Part shown: positions 1 through 5,024 of the stretch, piece after piece
Numbering within the stretch: the stretch's first letter is position 1
Layout of the letters: each line of letters starts with the position of its first letter
DNA from: JAENWH01 sp038248745
Lineage (GTDB): Bacteria > Bacillota > Clostridia > Peptostreptococcales > Anaerovoracaceae
Reading direction: 5' to 3'
Assembly: GCA_038248745.1 (NCBI GenBank)
Contig: JBBRXC010000111.1
Span: forward strand, 1 to 5,024
Length of the DNA: 5,024 nucleotides
Notes under the pieces: model-generated
The model's input: only the letters and a program-made list of their open reading frames with translations
What the model was told of the DNA's origin: nothing
The model's database searches: none
Program-made: the position numbers and the translations under genes

Positions 1-210
1 GACGAAGGGACGAAGAGAAGGAGGGACGAAGGGACGAAGGGACTAAGAGAGATGGAGGGACGAAGGGAAGGAGGGACGAAGGGATGAAGGGACGAAGGGA
101 AGGAGGGACGAAGGGATGAAGGGACGAAGGGATGAAGGGACGAAGGGAAGGAGGGGCGAAGGGATGAAGGGACGAAGGGACGAAGGGACGAAGGGACGAA
201 GGGACGAAGA
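1..210. repeat. 8-bp purine-rich tandem repeat array
   Basis: There are about 26 consecutive units. The main unit is GACGAAGG; variants are GATGAAGG, GAAGGAGG, GGCGAAGG, GACTAAGA and GACGAAGA. One unit at 49-58 is 10 bp long and resets the phase. Between 59 and 170 the variants follow an order of about 32 bp (GACGAAGG, GAAGGAGG, GACGAAGG, GATGAAGG), seen at 59-90, 91-122 and, with one change, 139-170, so blocks of four units were probably duplicated. The last part (171-210) is nearly pure GACGAAGG. The plus strand has stops from the GATGAAGG and GACTAAGA units and is not coding. Runs of GGG separated by ACGAA are frequent. The array continues off the left edge. Its function is unknown; replication slippage is the simplest origin. 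Confidence 0.97.
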
Positions 211-266
211 GAAACAAACAGACCTGCATGGAGGAATGAGGATTTATTTGTAAATGATATAAGTAT

Positions 267-1325
267 ATGGCTGATTCTGAATTCTTTCCTGATTACAACA
301 ACCTGCTTCAGGTATTAAGCAATGTCAGGCCTGATCGAATTCCATTATACGAACATCATATTGATGCTCCATTTATATCCAAAGTCCTGGGAGAGAACCT
401 CGATCCTTCAGGACTTAAGCCAGCAGAGCTTCCGGATTATTACAGAAAGGTCATTGGTTTCTGGAAGAATATGACCTACGATGGATTTGATTTCGAAGCA
501 GCAATATGTGATATTCTGCCCGGACATGGAGCAATAATGGGTGGCATGCCGGGTCCGATTCAGACGCGTGATGACTTTGAAAAATATCCATGGAAGGAAA
601 TACCAATTATTTTTAAAGAAAAGTATGCTCCTCATTTTGAAGCTATAAGAGCAACGTTACCTGCAGGTATGAAAGCATATGGCGGGTGTGGTTACGGAAT
701 TTTTGAGGCCAGCCAGGATCTTGTGGGTTTCGAACCCCTTTGTGTCATGCAGTGCCTTGATCCCGACCTTTTCAGAGATATTTTTATAAGAATTGGAGAC
801 TTATGGATAGAATTATGGGGCTGGGTGATAGATAATTATCATGATTTATTCGTGTTCTACAGAATGGGAGATGATCTTGGTCATAAAACATCTACCATGC
901 TCGAGCCTGGAATCATAAAAAAGCACATTTTTCCACAATACAGACGAGTAATAGATCTTGTGCATTCTTCAGGAAAAAAATTCCTCCTGCATAGCTGCGG
1001 CAATATTTTTCCATTAATGGATGATATCATCTCTCTGGGCATTGATGCCAAACATTCCAATGAAGATCAGATAGCGCCTTTTGATGAGTGGATTGAAAAA
1101 TATTCAGACAAGATCGGGCTTTTTGGCGGCTTTGACCTGAACCTCATAATTTTGAACAGCCCGGATGCAGTTTTTAACACAGTGCTGAACCAGGGAACAT
1201 TTTACAGATCCATGGCAAAAGGATACGGATTAGGATCCGGTAATTCTATTCCGGGCTATATACCGGTTGATGGGTTTATGGCAATGATAGAAGCAACAAA
1301 AGAGATCAGGAAGAGAGAACTTTAG
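267..1325 (+). CDS. Uroporphyrinogen decarboxylase-like (URO-D/MtaA superfamily) protein
   Basis: This is a 352-residue protein of the URO-D fold. The family contains the heme enzyme HemE and cobalamin- or corrinoid-dependent methyltransferases such as MtaA and CmuA. The HemE substrate motif with its N-terminal conserved arginine (MRQAGR) is absent; the equivalent region reads RIPLYEHHID (residues 24-33), so HemE is unlikely. Visible family marks are GDDLG (201-205), the H-x-C-G-N signature in LHSCGN (241-246), KHSNED (262-267), and the C-terminal GLGSGNSIPGYIP segment (321-333) followed by a helix. H242 and C244 match the zinc-binding H-x-C pair of the methyltransferase branch; the late cysteine that is the third ligand in MtaA-type enzymes appears to be missing, with the region reading GSGNSI. 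The start is the first ATG after an in-frame TGA at 255-257. No Shine-Dalgarno lies at usable distance. No corrinoid protein or reactivase gene is adjacent, so the substrate cannot be named. A methyl-transfer role is inference; the fold assignment is firm. Confidence 0.9.
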   Translation: MADSEFFPDYNNLLQVLSNVRPDRIPLYEHHIDAPFISKVLGENLDPSGLKPAELPDYYRKVIGFWKNMTYDGFDFEAAICDILPGHGAIMGGMPGPIQTRDDFEKYPWKEIPIIFKEKYAPHFEAIRATLPAGMKAYGGCGYGIFEASQDLVGFEPLCVMQCLDPDLFRDIFIRIGDLWIELWGWVIDNYHDLFVFYRMGDDLGHKTSTMLEPGIIKKHIFPQYRRVIDLVHSSGKKFLLHSCGNIFPLMDDIISLGIDAKHSNEDQIAPFDEWIEKYSDKIGLFGGFDLNLIILNSPDAVFNTVLNQGTFYRSMAKGYGLGSGNSIPGYIPVDGFMAMIEATKEIRKREL

Positions 1326-1333
1326 TCTGGCTT

Positions 1334-1634
1334 TCACACTCTTAAAAAAATCTTCTTCTTATACAGTATATAAAGGAAGGTCCAAGCCACTGCAGTAATT
1401 CCGATACCATTAGTAACCCAGTAGGAGTGCAGAAAACCAGACTATGCGCCAGCTGAGATTAGTATTCATATAAATCAATGCGGCAAACATCCAGGCGAGA
1501 CCTATACGCCCGAGGAAAGAGGAGATAAATCCGATTAGGCTTTAGTGAGACTTATGAGATTTATCATACTCGGAAATATTGGCAATATCAAACAGTTCTG
1601 AAACTTTTACCTCTTTCCCATCAATTTCAGCCAT
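1334..1634 (-). pseudogene. Decayed small membrane protein, two predicted helices
   Basis: On the minus strand an ATG at 1634-1632 opens a frame beginning MAEIDGKEVKVSELFDI, which reaches a TAA at 1544-1542 after 30 codons. The same frame then continues with protein-like hydrophobic sequence (SLIGFISSFLGRIGLAW, then IVWFSALLLG) to another TAA near 1427. A shift of one base there restores a frame reading YWVTNGIGITAVAW and FLYILYKKK, ending at a TGA at 1336-1334. The total of 301 bp is one base more than 100 codons, which fits one inserted base plus one nonsense change. The reconstructed product would be about 98 residues: a charged N-terminus, two membrane helices and a lysine-rich tail. I do not recognise the family. 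Its first 28 bases overlap the end of the antitoxin-like remnant in another frame, so the true N-terminus is uncertain. Sequencing error instead of real decay cannot be excluded. Confidence 0.5.
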
Positions 1635-1800
1635 TGTTCAAAATGTTGCATTGATTCCTGAACTGTATAAAATGGCCCCATTTCCGCCTGCTTTATAGCA
1701 GTCTGGATTTCCTCCAGGAAACCACTTGACCAGGTATCGCCCAATTTCTCTCCTTCGACTTTCTAACAGCCTTGACTGTTACTGCTTTCGCTGTATTCAT
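1607..1800 (-). pseudogene. Frameshifted small antitoxin-like gene
   Basis: An ATG at 1800-1798 directly follows AAAGAGG, a possible ribosome site placed very close. The frame begins MNTAKAVTVKAV. About a dozen codons in, the sensible reading moves to another frame, which reads KLGDTWSSGFLEEIQTAIKQ, then AEMGPFYTVQESMQHFEQW, and ends LKLMGKR at a TAA at 1609-1607. The span of 194 bp is two bases over 64 codons, so one base was lost (or two gained) near 1755-1770. The C-terminal pattern (helix EEIQ-AI-QAE, a short turn, then a T/S-x-x-E-x-M-x-x-F-E-x-W helix) resembles small antitoxins paired with RelE/ParE toxins; this is pattern recognition, not a search result. No RelE/ParE toxin follows; the sequence downstream is the membrane-protein remnant. 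In the original frame the ORF ends after about 35 codons. Confidence 0.5.
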
Positions 1801-1821
1801 CCTCTTTATTGTAAGGCGTTT

Positions 1822-1896
1822 TTATTTGTCAAACAGTTGTTCAATCTTTCTTTTAATTCGTTCTTTAGGTTTAATTCCTCGCAGCTTGCTGCGCAT
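1822..1896 (-). other. 24-codon open stretch beside REP hairpin, possible gene tail
   Basis: The minus strand reads MRSKLRGIKPKE and then RIKRKIEQLFDK to a TAA at 1824-1822. The frame is also open upstream of this ATG, reading GIKKVSPQKL back to a TGA inside the 1924-1946 hairpin. The peptide is very basic with an amphipathic helical end. Its first codons lie inside the REP-like hairpin at 1880-1893, and the stop lies 21 bp before the antitoxin-like remnant. It could be the 3' end of a lost gene, a REP-derived chance frame, or a tiny basic peptide. No ribosome site is evident. Low confidence that it is expressed. Confidence 0.25.
1880..1893. repeat. REP-like hairpin 1 (CAGCTTGCTG core)
   Basis: This is a perfect inverted repeat CGCAGC-TT-GCTGCG. 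It shares the 10-base core CAGCTTGCTG with the hairpin at 1924-1946, in the same orientation, with loop centres 49 bp apart. GC-rich palindromes of this form in an AT-rich setting are typical of intergenic REP elements. No run of T follows on either strand close enough to make it a convincing intrinsic terminator. Confidence 0.7.
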
Positions 1897-1923
1897 TAGT
1901 TTTTGCGGGCTGACTTTTTTGAT

Positions 1924-1946
1924 ACCCCGTCAGCTTGCTGCGGGGT
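1924..1946. repeat. REP-like hairpin 2 overlapping the toxin stop codon
   Basis: The stem is ACCCCG pairing with CGGGGT, then CAGC pairing with GCTG across a TT loop, with a single bulged T at 1930: ten base pairs in all. The outer base at 1946 is part of the TGA stop of the MazF-like gene (1948-1946, minus strand). An alternative pairing exists: GTCAGC at 1929-1934, which includes the bulged T, is complementary to GCTGAC at 1909-1914. The element may protect or end the toxin mRNA at its 3' end, but the minus strand after the hairpin is A-rich rather than T-rich, so it is not a standard rho-independent terminator. Confidence 0.7.
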
Positions 1947-2260
1947 CATTCATTTTCGATTTCAACAGATTTGTTAATTGCACCTAATTTTCTTTTTATT
2001 AAACTTTTGGGAATTGTCACAATTTTATGCAATCGAATAACAGAATCTACAGTCAATCCTGTTCCTAAAGAATTTGCACTTTGTTTATTTATTATCAAAT
2101 CACTATCAATTAAATCGTTAGGTATTTTGCTTGTAATAAATGCAATAATTACATGATTAAATTTTCCAATTTCCGATGTCAGGCAGAGTGCAGGTCGAAC
2201 CTTTGAAATTGAAAAGTCATCAAATGGAAATGGAACAAGTATAATGTTGTTCTTAATCAT
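1946..2260 (-). CDS. MazF/PemK-like toxin of a type II toxin-antitoxin pair
   Basis: This is a 104-residue protein, close to the usual 105-120 for MazF/PemK toxins, which cut mRNA at short specific sequences and stop translation. Family marks visible are the N-terminal strand and loop IILVPFPFDDF (residues 6-16), KVRPALCL (20-27) with the conserved Arg-Pro, the central strand VIIAFITS (37-44) with the conserved Thr-Ser, and the C-terminal VDSVIRLHKIVTIPKSLIKR (71-90), followed by KLGAI. In MazF the arginine after the first loop and the threonine after the central strand are the catalytic pair, here R22 and T43. The start ATG overlaps the end of the upstream antitoxin remnant by 8 bp, the common arrangement for translational coupling. 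The gene looks intact although its antitoxin is truncated by the IS21 element. The end of the gene forms one side of a REP-like hairpin. Confidence 0.88.
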   Translation of the reverse strand: MIKNNIILVPFPFDDFSISKVRPALCLTSEIGKFNHVIIAFITSKIPNDLIDSDLIINKQSANSLGTGLTVDSVIRLHKIVTIPKSLIKRKLGAINKSVEIENE

Positions 2261-2402
2261 TAAATGGTTCTCCGTCAGTTAATGAATAAATATTTTCATG
2301 TGAGTCTTTTAGAAAATCAAATGCTGGATTCGTTGAGATTGAGTTCATCCATAACTTTTCTTCGTCCAAATCTTCATTTTTTTCGTCAACAAGAATTATT
2401 GA
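2253..2402 (-). pseudogene. C-terminal remnant of the cognate antitoxin, cut by IS21
   Basis: The minus strand carries about 49 codons that read IILVDEKNEDLDEEKLWMNS, then STNPAFDFLKDSHENIY and SLTDGEPFND, ending at a TAA at 2255-2253. This acidic tail with an aspartate/glutamate-rich linker and a DFL-x-D box resembles the C-terminal toxin-binding segment of antitoxins encoded directly before MazF/PemK toxins in Bacteroidota. Its position, reading direction and 8-bp overlap with the toxin support this. The N-terminal DNA-binding part is missing: upstream of about 2402 the frame runs into the repeat array of the IS21 left end and meets a TAA with no start codon before it. The only in-frame ATG inside the remnant would give about 31 residues. 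The missing 5' part should lie beyond the right end of the IS, outside this window. Confidence 0.72.
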
Positions 2403-2473
2403 ATATTCTGGACTATACTGTACAATTTATTCTGGAGTAATGTGTACAATTTATTCTGGAGCAAAGTGTACAA
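2402..2473 (+). repeat. IS21 left-end repeats, copies 1-3, 24-bp period
   Basis: Three direct copies of a 24-bp unit lie head to tail at 2402-2425, 2426-2449 and 2450-2473. Each contains ATTCTGG followed by a variable 5-6 base segment and ends TGTACAA; copies 2 and 3 have GTGTACAA. The first copy is the most diverged (ACTATAC in place of AGTAAAG). The core TGTACA is itself a palindrome. These are presumably IstA binding sites, as multiple terminal repeats are in IS21. Confidence 0.88.
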
Positions 2474-2536
2474 CTTTTTAAGAGGTCTTTTAAATAAAAA
2501 GATTTTTTTGCCAGGGTGCGCAGCGCTAACTACGAG

Positions 2537-2584
2537 GACATTCTGGCATATAGTGTACAACTGATTCTGGAGTAAAGTGTACAA
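2537..2584 (+). repeat. IS21 left-end repeats, copies 4-5
   Basis: Two more direct copies of the 24-bp unit lie at 2537-2560 and 2561-2584, after a 63-bp spacer (2474-2536). Copy 4 is diverged in the middle (CATATA in place of AGTAAA). Copy 5 is the closest match to the inverted right-end copy, 22 of 24 bases. The spacer holds A/T runs and a GC-rich patch (GTGCGCAGCGC) but no gene that I can see. The start of istA is 60 bp downstream, so IstA bound here could also affect its own transcription; that is inference. Confidence 0.85.
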
Positions 2585-2644
2585 CCGAAATAAATAAAGG
2601 GATTGATTTGTGACTTTTGTGCCTTCTAAAAATATTAAGGCACT

Positions 2645-4204
2645 ATGGCAAACAAATCAATCAGTATGATACAAGTTAGACGCATTATTCAATTAAAAGC
2701 CGAAGGGTTAAGCAAGCTCAAAATATCCGGGTCACTTCATACTCACCGGTCAACCCTTGATACTTACCTTTCCAAATTTGAGGCATCGGGGAAAAGCTAT
2801 TCCGAACTCTTGCAATACAGCGATGAGCAACTAACGGCTTTAGTTTATAACGATCCGGTAGGCCCTAAGGCCGACAGTCGCATTGACGACCTTAAGAAAC
2901 ACATGGATTACTTTAAGTCCGAACTTTCACGTGTGGGCGTCACCCGCAGGACACTCTGGGAAGAATATCAGGCAGCGAATCCGGAGACCTACCGTTACGC
3001 CCAGTTTTGCGTACATTTTGCCCGATACATCAAAACTACCAAAGCCACCATGCATCTTTCCCATCGTCCAGGGGAATACCTTCAGGTTGATTTTGCAGGA
3101 AAGAAATTACATTATATCGATGTGCATACCGGTGAAATCATACCATGCCCCGTATTGGTCTGCACCCTGCCGTATAGCGGTTATACCTATGTGGAAGCCC
3201 TTTCCTCGGCCAAACAGGAACCATTGTTTTGTTCTATGAGCCTGAGTCAGGAATACTTTGGTGGTGTTACCAGGAATACTTTAAGCGATAACATGAAACA
3301 AGTTGTCGAAAAAAATCATCGGTACGAATACTCATTCCAGGAACTGGCCGATCAATGGGCGGTACATTATAATACCAATCTGGAAGCAACCAGACCACGT
3401 AAGCCCAAGGACAAACCCACGGTGGAGAATAATGTTTACCAGTCTTATCTGCGTATCTATGCCAAGCTACGTAATGAAGAGTTCTACAGTCTTTTTGATT
3501 TAAACAAAAGGATACGGGAGCTATTATTAGAATACAACCAAGCTCCATTCCAAAAACTGCCCGGCAGCCGACAGGAATGCTTTTTACAGGATGAACTTCC
3601 GCTATTAAAACCACTCCCGCAGGAGCCCTTTGTCATTAAGCATACCACCAAGGCAAAAGTGCAGATGAACTATCATGTGATTTTAGGTGAAGACAAACAT
3701 TTATACAGTGTCCCTCACCAGTACATCGGACAAACCACCAAAATCATCTACGATGCGCATAACGTGGAAATCTATATTGGCTTTAAAAGAATAGCCATCC
3801 ATAAACGCGATTACCGCAAACATGCCTACACAACACTTCCCGAACATATGCCTGAACGACATCTTAAATACAACGAGACTCTGGGATGGGATGCTGACTA
3901 CTTTTTATCTGTTGCGTCTAAAATTGGGGAAAGTGCCGTTGAAGTTTTTAAGAGAATACTTGCTTCAAAAGATTTTATCGAACAAACCTACAATGCTTGC
4001 CTTGGCTTAAAAAGACTCTCGGAGGTTTACGGATCTTTCCGCTTTGAAGCAGCTAGCCTGAGGGCGTTAAACGGAAGCAGGATAACATATGGGATGATCA
4101 AAAACATATTGGAAAACAATCTGGATAAACTAGCGGTCAACCAACTAAATCTGTTCTCGATCCCAAATCATGAAAATATCCGTGGACCTCAGAACTACAA
4201 TTAA
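2645..4204 (+). CDS. istA: IS21-family transposase IstA
   Basis: This 519-residue DDE transposase cuts and joins the element's ends. The N-terminal region (about residues 8-45) has a helix-turn-helix with the pattern IIQLKAEGLSKLKIS followed by a recognition helix near HRSTLDTYL. The rve integrase-fold core carries the catalytic triad D149 (in YLQVDFAGK), D215 (in TLSDNMK) and E261 (in KPTVENNV), a spacing of 65 and 45 residues. The C-terminal part has a beta-barrel-like segment including YSVPH (354-358), common in IstA proteins. Length is normal for the family (about 500). The ATG at 2645 has AAGG four bases upstream, which supports this start. No frameshift or missing catalytic residue is seen. 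It precedes istB by 35 bp on the same strand and is likely cotranscribed with it. Confidence 0.96.
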   Translation: MANKSISMIQVRRIIQLKAEGLSKLKISGSLHTHRSTLDTYLSKFEASGKSYSELLQYSDEQLTALVYNDPVGPKADSRIDDLKKHMDYFKSELSRVGVTRRTLWEEYQAANPETYRYAQFCVHFARYIKTTKATMHLSHRPGEYLQVDFAGKKLHYIDVHTGEIIPCPVLVCTLPYSGYTYVEALSSAKQEPLFCSMSLSQEYFGGVTRNTLSDNMKQVVEKNHRYEYSFQELADQWAVHYNTNLEATRPRKPKDKPTVENNVYQSYLRIYAKLRNEEFYSLFDLNKRIRELLLEYNQAPFQKLPGSRQECFLQDELPLLKPLPQEPFVIKHTTKAKVQMNYHVILGEDKHLYSVPHQYIGQTTKIIYDAHNVEIYIGFKRIAIHKRDYRKHAYTTLPEHMPERHLKYNETLGWDADYFLSVASKIGESAVEVFKRILASKDFIEQTYNACLGLKRLSEVYGSFRFEAASLRALNGSRITYGMIKNILENNLDKLAVNQLNLFSIPNHENIRGPQNYN

Positions 4205-4239
4205 ATTTTAAACATAACCAATCATTTAAACCAAACATC

Positions 4240-4965
4240 ATGAATACACAAATCACACTTGATCATCTATCAGAATTAAAGCTCGAGGGGATGGCCCGTG
4301 CTTACCAGGCAGTACTATCGATGCCCGTGCAAGACCAGCCTTCTCTAAATCAATTTATGGCCCGGTTGGCAGAGTCAGAGATCCAGCACCGAACGCAAAA
4401 GAAAACTGAAATGTTCCTGCTTCAAAGTAAGCTGCGTTATAATGCAGTTTTGGAACAGGTTTATTGTAATACAAATCGAAATTTATCCCGTGAAAATTTA
4501 TTGGCCATTGCCGATTGTAGTTTTATTGAGCGATCAGAAAATCTGCTAATCACTGGTGCTACCGGGTGCGGAAAAAGCTTCCTGGCCTGCGCCATTGGAA
4601 GACAGGCATGCACTTTTGGATACCGCACACTATACTTTGGGATAAACCGTTTTCTGGAGAAAATCTCAAGTTCCAAGCTGGATGGTTCATTTATAAAACT
4701 ACTAAACCAAATTGAAAAGACCCACTTGCTTATTTTAGATGACTTCGGTTTACACCCGCTCGATACAATGACCAGGCTCGCGTTACTTCAAATCTTGGAA
4801 GACAGGTATGGTAAAAAGTCCGTTATTATAACTTCTCAGCTTCCAATTGCAAAATGGTATGAATATATTGGTGAGTCTACTATTGCCGATGCAATAATGG
4901 ACAGATTGGCAGTAAATGCTCATCGAATAGATTTAAAAGGAGAATCGCTTAGAAAGAAAAAATGA
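4240..4965 (+). CDS. istB: IS21-family helper ATPase IstB
   Basis: This 241-residue AAA+ ATPase of the DnaC/IstB type binds DNA and regulates IstA in transposition and target choice. Residues 1-90 form the helical N-terminal IstB domain (LDHLSELKLEGMARAY near 8-22). Walker A is GATGCGKS (106-113). Walker B is LLILDDFG (163-170). A sensor I segment, SVIITSQ, lies at 194-200, and GESTIADAIMDRL (211-223) carries the likely arginine finger R222. Length is typical of the family (about 240-260). The leader between istA and this ATG is A/T-rich with no clear Shine-Dalgarno, so translation may use a Bacteroidota-type A-rich initiation region. The frame is intact, ending in TGA 36 bp before the right-end repeat. 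Confidence 0.96.
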   Translation: MNTQITLDHLSELKLEGMARAYQAVLSMPVQDQPSLNQFMARLAESEIQHRTQKKTEMFLLQSKLRYNAVLEQVYCNTNRNLSRENLLAIADCSFIERSENLLITGATGCGKSFLACAIGRQACTFGYRTLYFGINRFLEKISSSKLDGSFIKLLNQIEKTHLLILDDFGLHPLDTMTRLALLQILEDRYGKKSVIITSQLPIAKWYEYIGESTIADAIMDRLAVNAHRIDLKGESLRKKK

Positions 4966-5000
4966 GTTATATTTATGTTACAAATTAATCCCTTTTTGGA

Positions 5001-5024
5001 TTGTACACTTTACTCCATAATCAC
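5001..5024 (-). repeat. IS21 right-end repeat, inverted copy
   Basis: The reverse complement of this stretch matches left copy 5 at 22 of 24 bases: ATTATGGAG in place of ATTCTGGAG, then the same GTGTACAA end. It is the partner of the left-end array and marks the right end of the element. The window stops exactly at the end of one 24-bp unit, so more inverted copies may follow. Between the istB stop and this copy (4966-5000) I see only A/T-rich sequence. Confidence 0.88.

Larger units (their letters stand above)
2402..5024 (+). mobile_element. IS21-family insertion sequence, right tip at or past window edge
   Basis: The element contains istA and istB in the order and orientation of the IS21 family, bracketed by related repeats: multiple direct copies at the left and an inverted copy at the right. 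Repeated internal binding sites at the ends are a hallmark of this family. The left boundary is placed at about 2402, where the antitoxin reading ends and the first 24-bp repeat unit begins; a shift of a few bases either way is possible. The right copy fills 5001-5024 exactly, so the true right tip and the target duplication cannot be confirmed. Visible length is about 2.6 kb, normal for the family. Both genes are open, so the copy may be active or recent. Confidence 0.92.

Noticed and set aside
1..229. Minus-strand open frame from an ATG at 229-227 running off the left edge without a stop, giving an 8-residue periodic peptide (PSSLRPFV).
   Set aside because: The periodicity follows from an 8-bp repeat whose complement lacks stops in this frame; there is no Shine-Dalgarno before the ATG (the sequence there is CTCC), and the array shows no codon-phase constraint. 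Likely a chance ORF.
242..255. Small palindrome ATTTA-TTTG-TAAAT just before the UroD-like start, possible operator or hairpin.
   Set aside because: A 5-bp A/T stem is expected by chance in this composition; no promoter of the Bacteroidota TAnnTTTG type could be placed with it.
1326..1380. Possible intrinsic terminator after the UroD-like gene.
   Set aside because: There is an A run and a pyrimidine-rich stretch, but I find no GC-rich stem followed by a T run.
1772..2156. Two plus-strand frames of about 70 codons across 1772-1987 and 1935-2156.
   Set aside because: They lie opposite the toxin gene, the hairpins and the remnants, and have no family-like motifs; the minus-strand readings are clearly protein-like.
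2396..2584. 62-codon minus-strand frame with repeated LYTLLQNK peptides.
   Set aside because: It is the translation of the 24-bp IS end repeats, whose length is a multiple of three; there is no independent coding evidence.
2402..2584. CRISPR-like array at the IS left end.
   Set aside because: Three units are directly adjacent with no spacers, the repeat is found inverted at the other end, and istA/istB lie between; these are IS21 terminal sites. No cas gene is present.
2585..2644. istA promoter.
   Set aside because: T/G-rich blocks such as GATTTGTGACTTTTG are present, but none fits the Bacteroidota -33/-7 consensus with proper spacing well enough to call.

Overview
The window looks like part of a Bacteroidota genome, probably an environmental or anaerobic Bacteroidales/Marinilabiliales-like organism. 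The evidence is indirect: moderately AT-rich DNA, starts with weak or no Shine-Dalgarno sequence, a UroD-like methyltransferase-family gene, and an IS21 element whose istA and istB are separated by a short A-rich gap. This assignment is an inference, not a database result.

Layout, left to right. Bases 1-210 are a purine-rich tandem array of an 8-bp unit (GACGAAGG and variants) with a 32-bp higher-order pattern. Bases 267-1325 hold the only intact cellular metabolic gene, a uroporphyrinogen-decarboxylase-like protein that is not HemE. Bases 1326-1945 hold no intact gene, but the minus strand carries decayed coding sequence: a two-helix membrane-protein remnant (1334-1634), a frameshifted small antitoxin-like remnant (1607-1800), a 24-codon open stretch (1822-1896), and two REP-like hairpins with the shared core CAGCTTGCTG. 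Bases 1946-2260 (minus) encode an intact MazF/PemK-like toxin. Its upstream antitoxin gene overlaps it by 8 bp but keeps only about 50 C-terminal codons.

That antitoxin is cut near 2402 by an IS21-family insertion sequence that fills the rest of the window. The element has an elaborate left end (five copies of a 24-bp repeat, split 3 + 2 by a 63-bp spacer), istA (DDE transposase with HTH), istB (AAA+ ATPase helper), and one inverted 24-bp copy at the extreme right edge. istA and istB act together: IstA binds the end repeats and performs strand transfer, and IstB uses ATP in assembling the transposase complex and choosing the target.

Both window edges lie in repeats (8-bp array on the left, IS terminal repeat on the right), which suggests that this is a whole contig broken at repeats. 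I see no clear evidence of an undescribed multi-gene system. The most interesting points are the toxin-antitoxin module broken by the IS21 so that only the toxin is intact, the minus-strand pile-up of decayed small genes with REP hairpins, the G-tract-rich 8-bp array, and the split repeat array at the IS left end.
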